NCBI GenBank assembly: GCA_004194705.1
Contig: SADC01000912.1
Coordinates: forward strand, 205,041 to 269,040
DNA from: Ditylenchus dipsaci
Lineage: Eukaryota > Nematoda > Chromadorea > Rhabditida > Anguinidae
Direction: 5' to 3'
Length of the DNA: 64,000 nt
The notes under the pieces were generated by a model. That model saw only the letters and a program-made list of their open reading frames with translations, made no database searches and was not told the DNA's origin. The position numbers were made by a program, and so were the translations under genes. Shown piece after piece: positions 34,466 through 45,838 of the stretch (positions within the stretch are counted from its first letter, which is position 1; every line of letters begins with the position of its first letter).

Positions 34466-34886
34466 AACACTTTGGAGCCGTGGTAACTTGGTAACAGTGA
34501 TTTTGTAGAATTTTCTGTCGATCCAGTTCTGAGGTCGATGGAGTTAGTCGGTTGCTGAAATGTGTAAGACCCGAAAAAAGACAGGTTTTACCCACTTTTG
34601 TCATTCATGTCATTTCAAATTGATGTTTTTTCTGTCCAAGGTCTTTAACACAAAAAACACTCGAAGTTGAGATAGGATTTTGGGTGGATTCTTTCTCTTT
34701 TACAACAAAATTTACTGTGTCAATAGCTGTAGACTTGAATTTTAGCTACAAGATAGCAGCAACAAAAGAATTTAAAAAATCAAAAATTAAAGTCATTTGA
34801 TTTAGCGTCCGCAAACAGCCTGAAGGCTGAAACACAATCATCGTGTTTGAGGCCTAAAAGCCTGATATATCAACTACACAAAGGCA

Positions 34887-35085
34887 TACCGTAAAACCTC
34901 CAATAATCCGCCATCCTCTGCTACATATACGAACCTGTATCTCAGACCAAAAAATATTTTGCAGATTTTTTTTTGCGTTTTCGTAATTACCACGTGCTTT
35001 AAAAATTAAAAAAAGTTGCAAAATAATCTGAACTTCATTAGCATCATTTTGCAAAAAGTCAAAGGAGGATGGTTTAAACGAAATA
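34887..35085. mobile_element. MITE family A, weak copy
   Basis: TACCGTAAAACCTCCAATAA at the left. The interior ATCTCAGACCAAAAAATATT and TTTTTGCGTTTTC match the family. The right end is not clear. Confidence 0.45.
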
Positions 35086-35099
35086 CAATGTCGTCTAAC

Positions 35100-35120
35100 C
35101 TTATCAGTAAAAAGTATAAA
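35100..35120 (+). promoter_or_regulatory. GATA and TATA-like sites of the lipase pseudogene
   Basis: TCGTCTAACCTTATCAGTA followed by AGTATAAAAAC, closely matching the promoter of lipase gene 2 and marking this as a duplicated promoter. Confidence 0.6.
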
Positions 35121-35233
35121 AACAACTTATTAACAATTTGATTGTTTATGTGAGAATTTTGTGCTTAAATCACAACCTATGAACACTTTGATAAATTTAC
35201 GTTAGAGGCTTTTGTGGGCAAGAGACAATAACC

Positions 35234-35720
35234 ATGTCATTCCAAATTTCTCTCTTATTTACTTTGCCTTATATTCAAAACTTCCAAATCGAAATTTTAA
35301 AATAAAGGACATTTGGTCAAAAGTGCCATTTTGTTCAGTGCTTGTTGGGTTTTGAGTGCCGAAAATAAAGATTTTGACGTGATATCACAAAATTTCTGAA
35401 GATTATTTGTCCCAAATAAAGGACAATTCTTTAAATAAAGGACGTTCATAAGCCCTGCTTATATTTATATGTCGGTGAATCTAATTACCGAACATCTTAA
35501 TCATCCTAAGCTACTCAAAATCCATGGCAAACCTGTAAAAGTTGATTCTTCTGTGCCTATCACCTACTTCTTTTGAGCATGGATTAGCTGAAGGAAGGAG
35601 TGATAGATCCGATTATGAAGCCAAAGTTATTCAAGACGACCTTCCTAATCATGCAACAATTTTTTTCTTTAGAAAACCGGCTATGTCAAGAAGCAAGAAT
35701 AAAACACAGTAGCAGAGAAT
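35234..35720 (+). pseudogene. Lipase pseudogene, first exon only, interrupted by a repeat
   Basis: The start MSFQISLLF matches the lipase 2 signal peptide (MSFRFLLLF). After about 14 codons the match is broken by a family H repeat (35305-35460). It then resumes with [20 protein letters not shown] and PIT, loses about 17 bp where the paralogues read WKTFGDT, and continues to DYEAKVI and NHATI. None of the later catalytic exons are found downstream. Confidence 0.88.
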
Positions 35721-36516
35721 TTCTGAACACATTTTTGAAAATGAAAATCTTACATTTTTGAAAAGATCTTGACTTCCACTCCTCAGATACGGCCGTCCAT
35801 TTCAATTATTTCAAGCTTTTTTTTCGGTGATTTATCTGCTTTTTTAGCTCTATTCACAAGAATGAGCGAACTTGGGCGTGTCAAAAAAAGTCACATGCAC
35901 GTCAAAGCTTAAAAAAGCAAGATATGGTTATAGGAAACAGTCACTGAGCGATACAGTCACTGTGAGTAGGCTTTTCTGGACATTTCTAGAATTTTCACCA
36001 ATCGCACGAATTGAGCTTTACGAAGTACCCAAAATGACACTTTGTTGCAAAAAATTACACAACTAAGCAAAAAAAAATTTTTATTTGAAGAAGCAGGGAT
36101 CATTGAATAAATATAAATATCTACATTTACAGTATCATATCACTGTTACAATTTTGAAACCAATTTTTTTAGTATTGACACATTAGGTACATGAGTATAT
36201 GGTTAAATGACAAAGTTCTTATTCTTCCTTCATTTTTTGCCAAAATCAATGGCTGAAAAAAGATTTTTGTCAGTTTTTATAAAAAGTGATAGTTAATTTT
36301 TTTTCTCACAGGCTCTTAAACCCTGAACTTTTTTCGGTCCGGCCCTGGCTCGGAAATCTTAGTTTGATCCTGCTCGGAGTCAGAGCTACAGCAGGTCCAG
36401 AGCGAGCGCCAGAGCCGGAGAATACTTATGAAATTCGTGAATTTTTCCCCATTTAGAAGTTGCAGTCAAAAACTGTTTCAATTTTATAGCAAGAGAAATA
36501 TTTTTCGTAAACTTAC

Positions 36517-36709
36517 AGCAGCAAAAGTCTTTGCAGCTCTTGAGCCATCCACAGTCCGTAACTATTGGTACACACTCTTTGAAAAAGCAGCCTGCTTCGG
36601 TTTCTAAAACAACAGTATTGTAATAAAAAAAGTTGTAAAATAGGTCACCTTGAATGACAAACAGCCCAACTACAGCCATCAAAAGAAACAGGTGAATAGA
36701 GTTGAACAT
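36517..36709 (-). CDS. Small secreted cysteine-rich peptide, copy A
   Basis: Two confirmed exons, 36709-36649 and 36603-36517, with a 45-bp intron ending GTTTTAG. Residues 1-20 are a signal peptide (MFNSIHLFLLMAVVGLFVIQ). The mature part starts about ETEAG and has the pattern C-x4-C-x6-C-x5-C-x3-C-C. A GTAAGT donor follows the last CC, so a short third exon is likely but I could not place it; if read through, a further Cys and Lys follow. Both copies have exons of 61 and 87 nt, which argues for purifying selection. Function is unknown: such peptides include antimicrobials, protease inhibitors and venom-like families, and nothing here decides among them. Confidence 0.75.
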
Positions 36710-36799
36710 TTTAGAAATATCGATATCTTAATCAAACATTGAATATTTTTCCATCCCACAAAAAATTTAAACTTGATAAAAACTTTGGTAAAACTCACT

Positions 36800-37054
36800 T
36801 ACCGTATTTCCTCTAATAAGCGCCCCGGGGCGCTTATTTTTCAAACCCTCGAAAATCGGAAAATTTGGAATTCGATTTCGAGATTTTCGGGTGCTTAAAC
36901 AAAATCTAAAAAGTGGAATCGGTAGAGCTCGTGGGAGTTAAGAAAACGTATCTAACAGCTTTGCAAAATATTGCTTCTACACTGAGATCCAGACCCTCAA
37001 AGTCGAGAGGGGGCGCTTATTAGAGCGGGGGCGCTTATTAGAGGAAATACGGTA
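36800..37054. mobile_element. MITE family A
   Basis: Ends TACCGTATTTCCTCTAATAA and TTATTAGAGGAAATACGGTA with CGCCCCGGGGCGC inside the left end and the complete interior. About 90 bp upstream of the cysteine-rich copy A start. Confidence 0.88.
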
Positions 37055-37055
37055 A

Positions 37056-37293
37056 TGTATTTTCTCTAACAAGGCGGCCCTTGCTTTCAAGATCGTGTTC
37101 TTGGCATTCTGGTTCGATCCTTTTCTTTAAGACTTCTCTCAGGCAAGTTACCACCCATTTTGTAGCCAGTGAGATGAGCTACGAAGTGAGTGGTGATTTG
37201 CATGACTCAACTTTTCAAAAAATGGTTAAAAATAGAATGCCACAAACATGCTTTTTGAATTTAGGGGCGGCCATCTTATCGTAAAATACGGTA
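37056..37293. mobile_element. MITE family A, diverged, adjacent copy
   Basis: TGTATTTTCTCTAACAAGGC at the left and CTTATCGTAAAATACGGTA at the right. The interior is reversed and altered, with GGCGGCCCTTG near the left and GGGGCGGCCATC near the right end. Confidence 0.6.
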
Positions 37294-37299
37294 TACATG

Positions 37300-38600
37300 T
37301 AAAATAACTATAACTGCTTAAAAATTTCACGTAAACAAAATTGCATGGACGAACATTCAGATAGCAATACAAATAATTTATTAATTGTTTATTTTATAAA
37401 AACATTTTTAACAGAAAGTGCTGAATTCTTATTATTAAAAACTTGTTAATGGCAAGATGATCAGTTGTTTAGGAAAAGGAAGTTTGGAAGGAACAGTCGG
37501 TCCATTGGTCATTCATTTTTTTCCAAAATCAATAGCTGAAAAATTAAAATATGCATTTTTACTAGGCTGCTGCTATTGTATAATTTGATTTCTTGATGCC
37601 GTGGTTTTGCTTATTTTGTTGATTCGTTTTTTCTCAGCATTTTGCTTTTTTCTAGCAAATAATATTTACCAATTATTTTTTGAGTCAGATATGTTTAGAG
37701 CTTCTATGTAAAACAATTAACGAAATTTAAATTTTAAGTATGCTGAATCGAGCAGGTTTGTATACCATGCAATTTTTGTCCCTATCTAACAAGGAGAAAG
37801 ATGGTTGTCCAGAGGCGCATTCACAATGAGGAGTCTGTTTGCGGCTGCTTGAAAAGACTACTCACTAAGAATCTCGTAAACAGAATCCTCCCTTTTTTCA
37901 TTGTTTTTTCTAAAAAATTTCAGTCGGTGCGGTGTTTTCAGTTTCCAGTTCCTTATTCAGCTTCTTACATCATATAGTTGAGGATTAGGGCTATCAAATG
38001 AGTTTTTGACTGAGTAAATATTGCTTCAAAATTTCAGATAAAATTTTAAGAATCTGACTAAGAATTCTAACTCGAATTCGAGTGCGGATGCTTGGGCGGA
38101 TTCTTTTTTTTCTCTCAATTTTATAAACAACAAACAGCCTCCTCATTGTGTTTTCGCCTTAACAATGGCCCTACTGACCTTTAGGGGGCATTATATTTAG
38201 CTTAGTCTCCCTGTGGTTTTTTCTTGGAAAACGTCTTGGTGCCCCCTGTCTATTATTTTCATGTTGATAATATGATCAGGATAATTATGGTTAACATGAT
38301 AACCTTAACCATGATCACTTTCAAAAAAGGGGGACACCAAGGCATTTTTCAAGAAAGAGCAACAGGCGGACCAAGCTGATAATAATGCCCCTAAAAGTCA
38401 ATAGGGCCGATGGTTGCCTTGATCCCATATTTTTTTAATATTTTTTATTTTTTTTTCATATATTTTTGATTTTCAGTTTAGGCAATGGTTTGTCAGTTTT
38501 TTTGGCTTGTGCCTAAGTGAGGGTTGGCCAGCATATACATAGTATAATAGGCTCAATAATATTTTTGACATTGAAAAAGGTATGAAAAAAGTTTGAGTCA
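37300..38600. other. Intergenic between the cysteine-rich genes
   Basis: No gene model. 38.16-38.41 kb is an inverted repeat (GGCCCTACTGACCTTTAGGG and the complement near 38390) containing TTGGTGCCCCCTGTC and GATCAGGATAATTATGG. Confidence 0.45.
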
Positions 38601-38665
38601 CTATAACAAGTACGAATAAAAACCGAAATATTTGTTGTCAATCTTTAACTTGATGGTTGACTTAC

Positions 38666-38867
38666 AGCAGCAGAAGTCCTTGCAAGATTTAAGCATCCCG
38701 CAGTCGGTAATAAGAGGCACACACTCTTTGAAGAAGCAGTCGGCCTCGGTTTCTAAAACAACAAAATCTAGTAGCTGGAAAAAAATTAAATAATAAAATT
38801 TCTTACCTTGGATGACAAAGAGCATGACTGCGGCAATCAACACAAACAGAGCGACGAAGTTGAACAT
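38666..38867 (-). CDS. Small secreted cysteine-rich peptide, copy B
   Basis: Exons 38867-38807 and 38752-38666, intron 54 bp. Signal peptide MFNFVALFVLIAAVMLFVIQ, then ETEAD and the same C-x4-C-x6-C-x5-C-x3-C-C frame as copy A, with conservative changes (PIVTD to PLITD, GWLKS to GMLKS). All six cysteines are kept and no stop interrupts either exon. As in copy A, a GTAAGT follows the CC pair and the final exon is not identified. Both starts share GATATCTTAATCAAA (plus-strand sense) within 30 bp upstream of the ATG, likely a common promoter or leader element. Confidence 0.75.
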
Positions 38868-39062
38868 GGTATGAAATGGATATCTTAATCAAAAATTTAA
38901 CTACCGTTTTGCTAAAACTTCTACGTTTACTGTAAAAAGGTGGCGCATTGTTACAAATTTTTTATACGCAGCCGACCAGGGTGGTGTCCTCAGGCGGCTG
39001 ACTTTAGCCGGCTGAGGCTGATGGCTGGGGTAATCGTCAAATATACCAGCCTGCAGCCGACG

Positions 39063-39690
39063 CTTAATTAAACGACACCCTAAAAGTTCGTTCCCGCCAA
39101 GGGTCAGACACTTTTATTTGTATTTTGAAAAATTTTGCCAGTTCTGTTTTTACATTCCGATCCCGAATATGGCAAAGATTCCGATTCATTCTTTAAAATC
39201 CTTAAACTGAAAAAAGCAAAAACTTGATCCAAAATCACTTTTATAAAAACTTATTGATTTTAAAATTGAGTTTTTGAATTTTTAGAAAGTTAAATTCTAA
39301 GATTTTTAAGAAGATTGACAAAATCGACATTTTTAAATATTTTAGACCAAACTGTTCAAACAAAACTATTTACCGTATAACCTCTATTAAACGGGCACCC
39401 CTACAGTTAACCTTTTTTAAATTTGCTTTGCTTTTTTAACCTCAATATTGTTTATTTTTCGAGACGGACGACCACTCATTTTGTAGAGCTTCACAAACTC
39501 TACAAAATAAGTGGTCGTCCGTTTCGAAAAATAAACAATATTGGGTTTAAAAAAGCAAAGCAAATTTAAAAAAGGTTAACTGTAGGGGTGCCCGTTTAAT
39601 AGAGGTTATACGGTAGTAAGTTTCCAGATATCGAGGCGAAAAAGTGTTGGACCCTAGGCAGGAACGAACATTTTCGGGTGTATTCGACAG
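39063..39690. mobile_element. MITE family B interrupted by family A
   Basis: Family B halves 39070-39200 (AAGTTCGTTCCCGCCAAGGG, CAGACACTTTTATT) and 39635-39690 (GTTGGACCCTAGGCAGG) flank a complete family A copy. Confidence 0.65.
39371..39615. mobile_element. MITE family A, near-perfect palindrome
   Basis: TACCGTATAACCTCTATTAA and its complement at the right. The arms are about 115 bp and almost identical, with GGACGACCACTCATTTTGTA and its complement at the centre. It is unusually young compared with the other copies. Confidence 0.85.
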
Positions 39691-39884
39691 TGATAATCAC
39701 TCATAATTTAAGTTGAATTCCATAAATTCATGGTGTCAACTATATTTAAACAAGGGTATGTCGATTTTTACACCTCTGTGAAAACTAAAATCCAGTTTAG
39801 AAATTCGATTGCAGTTGATTACCAGATGGTTTAGGGTTCAAGAAACTCAAAGAAAGCTTGGCAATGAGTAACAACTATATCGAA

Positions 39885-40110
39885 AAGTCAGCGCTACTGG
39901 AATGTACATCTCCCAAAAAGCGCTAGTAGAATATACCCCACACAATAATTTAGGCTTAGGCTTTGGCTAAGACTTAGACTTAGGCTTAGGCTCAGGGCCT
40001 AGCCATTACTAACAATGGCTATTGTACAACTTTTTTTTCTTCAAAAATGGTGATTTTACGTACTCTCCAAAATTATTTGGAGGATATATTCCAGTAGCGT
40101 TAAAAAATCA
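39885..40110. mobile_element. Small MITE with GCGCTAGTAGAATATACCCC ends
   Basis: GCTACTGGAATGTACATC and AGAATATACCCCACACAATA at the left, TGGAGGATATATTCCAGTAG at the right, with a GGCTTAGGCTTTGG stretch as in 21.76 kb. Confidence 0.6.
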
Positions 40111-40980
40111 ATAATTATTTCATCAAAGATCTGATTTGTTAGAAAATGCAAGAATACCCTTTGGAATAACTTTGCAAAAAAAGTTTGACTTCAAACAAAA
40201 AGTAAGATTGACGTATGAACAATCATTGGCAGCCGTTTACTCAAAGTACAGAAAGCAATAACGTGTAAAAAAATTTAGAAGTTGAAAAAAATACGAAATA
40301 AATCAAAGACTCATCTATTTAGAGCTTTAGAGCCCTGTTAGACCCTAACAAAATCGAAGCAATGAAATGAGAAATAGAAAGGCTCCACCTCTTTAGCAGG
40401 GGCCCCACTTTTAGCAGTCAATACATAACACTATAGACCAACCAACAAAGCATAATAGAAAGGATTGCTCCTCTGGGACAGAGAAGCGGAAAAAGCCCCA
40501 ACACGAAAGTAGAAGGCTTTTGCCAGCCTTTCCGGCTGAGCAAAACAACTGCTCTTTCCCTCTACTTAGGTGATTGATCTCTTTGTTTCCGCTTTTCACA
40601 GAGGCATATTGCGGGAAAATAGCCAATGAACAAATTTCAATATGGAAAAGTAGAATATTTTATTTAACAACTGTACCAATAGATATTTAAAACCCTTATT
40701 AAAAAACCCTTATTATTAAAACTGAAAAACAAGTATAGACCATTACCAAATATAAACAACTATCTTTTGATCATTTGGTTCACCAAAAAAGTTTTTGTTT
40801 TAGCTTTATAAACAGTTGAGACAAATAAGGGGCAGTGAAATGATATTGAGATAAAAAGATGAACAATCGAAAAAATAAACAAACCATAATCAATGAAATA
40901 CTTTTTAGCAGCTCAAATTTTTAGGTTGTATTGTCGAAAACTGTAAGACTGAGATTAAATTCACAATTTTCGTGTGACAC
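40110..40980. other. Intergenic, no gene seen
   Basis: 40360-40630 is somewhat GC-richer and forms an imperfect inverted repeat (CTCCACCTCTTTAGCAGGG; TTTCCGCTTTTCACAGAGG). No coding model holds. Confidence 0.4.
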
Positions 40981-40984
40981 AGCC

Positions 40985-41640
40985 GCGTTTGACACTTAGT
41001 TGAGTTTTCACATAGGTTCTCATATTTGCTCATAACTTTTGCTTTCAAAATGCTTTCGACGAGATTTTTTGCATTAAGTTTCCCAGTAAATGCCAAATTT
41101 GTAGACACCAAGACTATGCACGAGTTTTTGCAGAATACAGCAAAATTTTAATGTGCTTAACACTCGGCCAGTACATTTGACATATAGAATCCACTTCAAA
41201 TTGTGGCGCTAATTTAAATTTTTCAAATTTTGACTTAAAAATCATGGCACTTCCTGTCCTGTGGTTCAGAGTGAAAAAAACAGCAGGGTTTTTTTTTTAT
41301 TAAATCAGGGCCGAGAAACACGAATATGAGGTCATCTCCTCCATTCGATCACTCAGCGTGGGGGGATTCTATACTCAAGTTACTCATTACTCAAGCCGCC
41401 AGTACTTTGTTTTTGACTGCTAAACGGAGCATGACAGAGTGTCAAACAAATTAGAACTTTGCTCTATTTTGTAAAGAATCAGGCATAGTCTCAGGCATAC
41501 TCTTAGTGTCTGCAGATTCGGCACTTACTGGTTAAGTTATTGCACAAAAAATATCGTCGAAAGCATTTTTCCAGCAAAAAATTTTAAGCCAATATGAGTG
41601 TCAAACACGGTGGTGTCAAACAGAATGTCAGATAAAAAAA
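40985..41640. mobile_element. Fold-back element
   Basis: The left arm, about 41000-41112, matches 41500-41630 in reverse (TCGTCGAAAGCATTTT; GTGTCAAACACGGTGGTGTC versus the complement near 40975-41000). The spacer holds GAGAAACACGAATATGAGGT, which is also at 43118. Confidence 0.7.
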
Positions 41641-42289
41641 GTAATATGATACTTTTTGTGCAAAAATCACAAAAAGAGCTGTAAAATCTAAATTTTACAC
41701 AGTACAAGGACTATTTGAAGATTTTTTATAGGGCGACCAAAAAAGAAAGTTTTTATGTTTTTTTTCTTAACCTTCAAGGTCACACATTCAATGGTGAAAT
41801 TGTTCAAGAAAAGAATAGTTGAAAAAAAAAAGTTTAGAAAACGTATTTACTAGAGCCCTAACGACACAAAAGAAAATAGTTAAAGAACGCTGAGAGAGGA
41901 AGCCTTTTAAAAATAAAATATGTGTGTGTAATTCTTTGTGTTTCATTTCTGATCATATTAACATAAACAGCAACACATTCTATTTATTAGCGGATGAATC
42001 AGAATTTCCGTCAAACCAAACAAAATATTTGCTCCTTCTAAACAATACAAATTCTAGCTTTAAACAAACTAACTGCAAGTTTAACTTTGTTTGTGAACCA
42101 TTGCGGAGACGGACTTCTGCTTCTGTTTACAATGGTTAGCAGGCTCTGATGCAGAATTTCATGCTAAATATTTTTTCGCGGTCTGCTGCCGAGAACTCCG
42201 TTGAAAAAAAAGTGCTGAAATTTAAAAAAAATGTGTTTTATAAAAGCGTCTATAACTTTCTTATTAGATGAGCACTCGGAAAACCTTAT
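41641..42289. other. Intergenic with an unrecognised 71-codon ORF
   Basis: The ORF 41924-42139 has four N-glycosylation-like sequons and two C-terminal cysteines, but there is no signal peptide, splice support or paralogue in the window. Treated as not proven. Confidence 0.35.
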
Positions 42290-42538
42290 TACCGTATTTA
42301 CTGTATTGACTCCCCACCCTCTAATAAGTCCCCACCCTACGGACCTTATATCTCAGCCGAGAGCGAACATTTCGCAAATCTGTCTTTTGCGTTTTCTTAG
42401 TTGCCGCGAGTTTACCTGATTACACTTTTCAGATTTTGGTTGAGCACCCAAAAATCTCAAAATCGACCTCAAAATTTTTTCGATTTTTTAGAGGTTTAAA
42501 AATAACTCCCGTGGGGACTTAATACAGTAAATACGGTA
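42290..42538. mobile_element. MITE family A, reversed interior
   Basis: TACCGTATTTACTGTATTGA and ACAGTAAATACGGTA. CCCCACCCTCTAATAAGTCC next to the left end, and the family interior in reverse. Confidence 0.8.
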
Positions 42539-42576
42539 TCTTTTTTTGTAGCTCAGAAAACAGGCATTCTAGCGCA

Positions 42577-42791
42577 TACCGTATTTCACTGTATGAACTC
42601 TCCATGGAGAGTTATTTTTCAACCCCGAAAGATTGAAAATTTTTGAGTTCGAATTTGAGATTTTTGTGTGCTCAACCGAAATCTGAAAACTGGGATCAAG
42701 TGAGCTCATGCTGATTAGGAAAAGGCAAAAACAGATTTGCAAAATGTTTGCTCTAGGCTGAGATATGAGGTCCGTAGAGTGGGGAGTTATT
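42577..42791. mobile_element. MITE family A, right end lost
   Basis: TACCGTATTTCACTGTATGA, then TCTCCATGGAGAG and the family interior to GGTCCGTAGAGTGGGGAG. The sequence then switches to the 133-bp repeat at 42792, so the right end was probably cut by that element. Confidence 0.75.
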
Positions 42792-42924
42792 AAAAAGTGA
42801 TTAAGTCTTTATTTTCGGGTCACTGTAAGATTCGATTTTTAGCATTTGAATGCGAGGGTCGGCAGGCGCCTATCAGCGTCTATGCAGACATTTTTGCAAC
42901 AGACAATACCTAATTACTGAAATT
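42792..42924 (+). repeat. Left 133-bp inverted end of a 4.5-kb unit
   Basis: Starts AAAAGTGATTAAGTC and includes GGCAGGCGCCTATCAGCGTC. The reverse complement at 47163-47295 agrees at about 95% by eye. Confidence 0.85.
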
Positions 42925-42931
42925 AAAAAAA

Positions 42932-43073
42932 AAAAATTTTTTCGATCCCCAGGGAGGGGTATCATGGTTTTTTAGTCAAAATTTAAAAAATTTGAATTGG
43001 CGTCTTTTGAATTTTTTAAATTTTGACTAAAAAACCATCATACCCCTCCCTGGGGATCGAAAAATTTTTTTTT
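42932..43073. repeat. Hairpin inside the left end
   Basis: TTTTTCGATCCCCAGGGAGG and GGTATCATGGTTTTTTAGTC are mirrored as complement, with GAATTGGCGTCTTTTG at the centre. Confidence 0.85.
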
Positions 43074-43257
43074 CTCAGAATCAAAAAAACAGCCGGCTTT
43101 CACATGAAATCGGGTCGAGAAACACGAATATGAGGTTATCTCCTCGATCTGATCACTCCCCGTGGGGGGGGATTCTATACTCAAGCCGATTTACTTACAG
43201 AACTACTCTTGAAATAAGAAAATCACTGTTAAATTTCAAATTCCGCTCGAGACAGCA

Positions 43258-43705
43258 AATCTCTATATAGTATTTGGGACAGGGGAGTCACGCTTTTTTC
43301 ACTTCGGAGGCTAAAATGGGTCGTAGAAGAAGAAATCATTTTTGTCGCTAACATCATAATGTTCCCAGAATGTCAGCTATTATTTAAAAAAAGAACAGTC
43401 GAAAAAAATTGAATTCTAAAGGGGTATATGCCCATTTTTATGAAGGTCATAGTATTTGGGTCACGACGGGGTCACGCTTTTTGACTTCGGAGGCCAAAAA
43501 ATGGGTCATAGACGGCAAAAATATATTTGTCGCTAATCTTACCGTGTTTCCCAAAATGGCCGAAAAAAGTGACTTCTAATCTTTATATAGTATTTGGACT
43601 GTGTCTGTGCGCTTTTTGAATTCCCAACTCCCTTTTTGAATTTTCGGCCTATTTTGGCCTTTTTAACCCAAATTTTAGCGGTGGTCGTTTCCGCACCCTC
43701 AGAAA
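43258..43705 (+). repeat. Three diverged direct repeats
   Basis: TATATAGTATTTGGGACAGG (43264), ATAGTATTTGGGTCACGACG (43448) and TATATAGTATTTGGACTGTG (43584) open successive units sharing CACGCTTTTT, ACTTCGGAGGC, AAATGGGTC and TTTGTCGCTAA. Confidence 0.7.
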
Positions 43706-43989
43706 GGGCACATCTGCAACTCATAAGCTATCGAATGAGCCTAAACTTGCCCTGGTGGGTGTAGCCGTTGGGGCTGTGGCCGACCGACAAAATTCAGAAT
43801 CGGAGGGTTTTAGCCTATTTTGGCTATATTTGAATTCCTCTCGAGACCAAGCGGTAATACTTGGTGTCTAATTCATTGTCAAATCATTGTTGTGGCTTAT
43901 TTTCCATTGTTTGAATTTTTTGGGTGCAGAATTTATTTTTGCTGTTATTTGTGGTTTTGTGGATTGTTTTTGAGTTTTCTCTCATTATT

Positions 43990-45610
43990 TTTGATTCATT
44001 TTAGAATTTCAAGTGGTCGTCTAGAAGCAGTGCCTCCAATTGGTCGTCTACATACAGTGTGCCTCCAAGTGTCATCTACATCAAGTGTCTCCAAGTGGTC
44101 GTCTATATGCAGTGCCCCAAGTGGTCGTCTACATGCAGTGCCTCCAAGTGGTCGTCTACGTAGAGTGCCTCCAAGTAGTCGTCTACATACAGTGCCTCCA
44201 ATTGGTCGTCTATATGCAGTGCCTCAAGTTGTCGTCTACACCAGTGCCTCAGTGGTCGTCTTTATACAGTGCCTTCAAGTGGTCGTCTACATCAGTGCCC
44301 CAAGTGGTCGTCTACATAACAGTGTCTCCAAGAGGTCGTCTATATGCAGTGCCTCAAGTTTGTCGTCTACACCAGTGCCTCAAGTGGTCGTCTACATCCA
44401 GTGCGCATCCAAGTGGTCGTCTACATGTGTGATTATTTTTGATGTATTCGTAATTTTGCAATGTGGTCAATAAAATCGTTTGGTGCAGATACGCCTTTCA
44501 GAAGGTTTTCAGTGATTTTCGGTATCAAGTGGTCTTTCGTCAACTTCGACATTAGGTTCCAAGGTACGCTTTTTTGCTGCTGAATTATCGTGGCTTTATG
44601 TATCCATTTCTTATCAGGTTCAAGTTCTCATCGCTCTGAAGTGTCGTTGCCTCAGGTTGTCGTCTACATCTTATGCCTTCAAGTGGCCGTCTACATTAAG
44701 TGCCTCCAAGTGGTCGTCTTTATACAGTGTTTCCAAGTGTCGTCTATATACAGTGTCTCCAAGTAGTCGTCTACACTCAGTGCTTCCAAGTGGTCTTCTC
44801 TATCCAGCGCGCCTCAGGTTGTTTAACCGGCTGTCTACATCATTGCCTCCAAGTGGTCGTCTACATACAGTGCCTCCAAGTGTCGTCTACATCAAGTGCC
44901 TCCAAGTGGTCGTCTACATCAAGTGTCTCCAAGTGGTCGTCTTTATCAAGTGCCTCTAAATCTAATTATTTTCGATGTATTCGTACTTTGCAATGTGGTC
45001 AATAAATTTGCTTGGGTGCAGATACGCCCTTTTTGGAAGTTTTTCATTGCTGTTCAGTATCAAATGATTCTCATCAACTTCGGCATCAAGTTCCAAGGTA
45101 CGATTTATTTTGCTGTTGAATTATCGTGACTTTAATCATTTCTTATCAGGTTCAAGTTCTCCGCGCTCTGAAGTGGTCGTTGCCTTAGGTGGTCGTCTAC
45201 GTCAAGTGCCTCCAAGTGGTCGTCTTTATCAAGTGCCTCTAAATCTAATGATGTATTCGTACTTTTGCAATGTGGTCAATAAATTTTGTTTGGTGCAGAT
45301 ACGTCCTTTGTCGGAAGTTTTCCATCATTGTTGGGTATCAAGTGGTCTTTCATCAACTTCGGCATCAAGTTACAAGGTACGCTTTTTATTGTGCTGTTGG
45401 CTTATTGTGGCTTTATCTTTTTCTTATCAGTTCAAGTTCCTTCTTTCTGAAGGGTCGTTGCATTAGGTTGTCGTCTATATCTTATGCCTCTAAGTGTCGT
45501 CTACAAACAGTGCGGCTCTAAGTGGTCGTCTACATGCAGTGCTTCCAAGTGATCGTCTACATACAGTGCGCCTCCAAGTGGTCGTCTTTATCAAGTGCCT
45601 CTAAATCTGA
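43990..45610 (+). repeat. Higher-order minisatellite, 27-bp units in blocks
   Basis: Consensus unit close to GTGCCTCCAAGTGGTCGTCT plus ACATACA. Blocks at 44005-44430, 44640-44960, 45170-45240 and 45460-45600 are separated by a conserved spacer of about 200-230 bp. The spacer contains TGCAATGTGGTCAATAAA, GTGCAGATACG, CAAGTTCCAAGGTACG and TTCTTATCAGGTTCAAGTTC. Since 27 is a multiple of three, long ORFs arise in several frames without being genes. Confidence 0.92.
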
Positions 45611-45838
45611 TTATTTTTCATGTATTCGTACGTTTGCATGTTGTCAATAAAAACCTTTGGGTGCAGATACGCCTTTTTGAAAAAGTTTATGATATCTGAA
45701 TAAAAATATTGATATGAAATATAGTCAGATTTTAAAAGTTTCAAGCAACTTCTCTCATGTTGCTTGAAGCGTTCCTGTGGTGTATTTTTGTCTTTTCACT
45801 CATGTTATTAGGTTTCTGGAGTAGTCTTATTCTACAAT

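Noticed and set aside
40905..41111. Minus-strand ORF with paired cysteines
   Set aside because: It lies on an arm of the 40.99-41.64 kb inverted repeat; the matching arm encodes nothing similar.
43820..45005. Long overlapping ORFs across the minisatellite (Ser/Arg/Val-rich repeats)
   Set aside because: A 27-bp stop-free unit leaves several frames open automatically. There is no signal, splice structure or single preferred frame.
43990..45610. CRISPR array
   Set aside because: Units are contiguous with no unique spacers, and the genome is eukaryotic.
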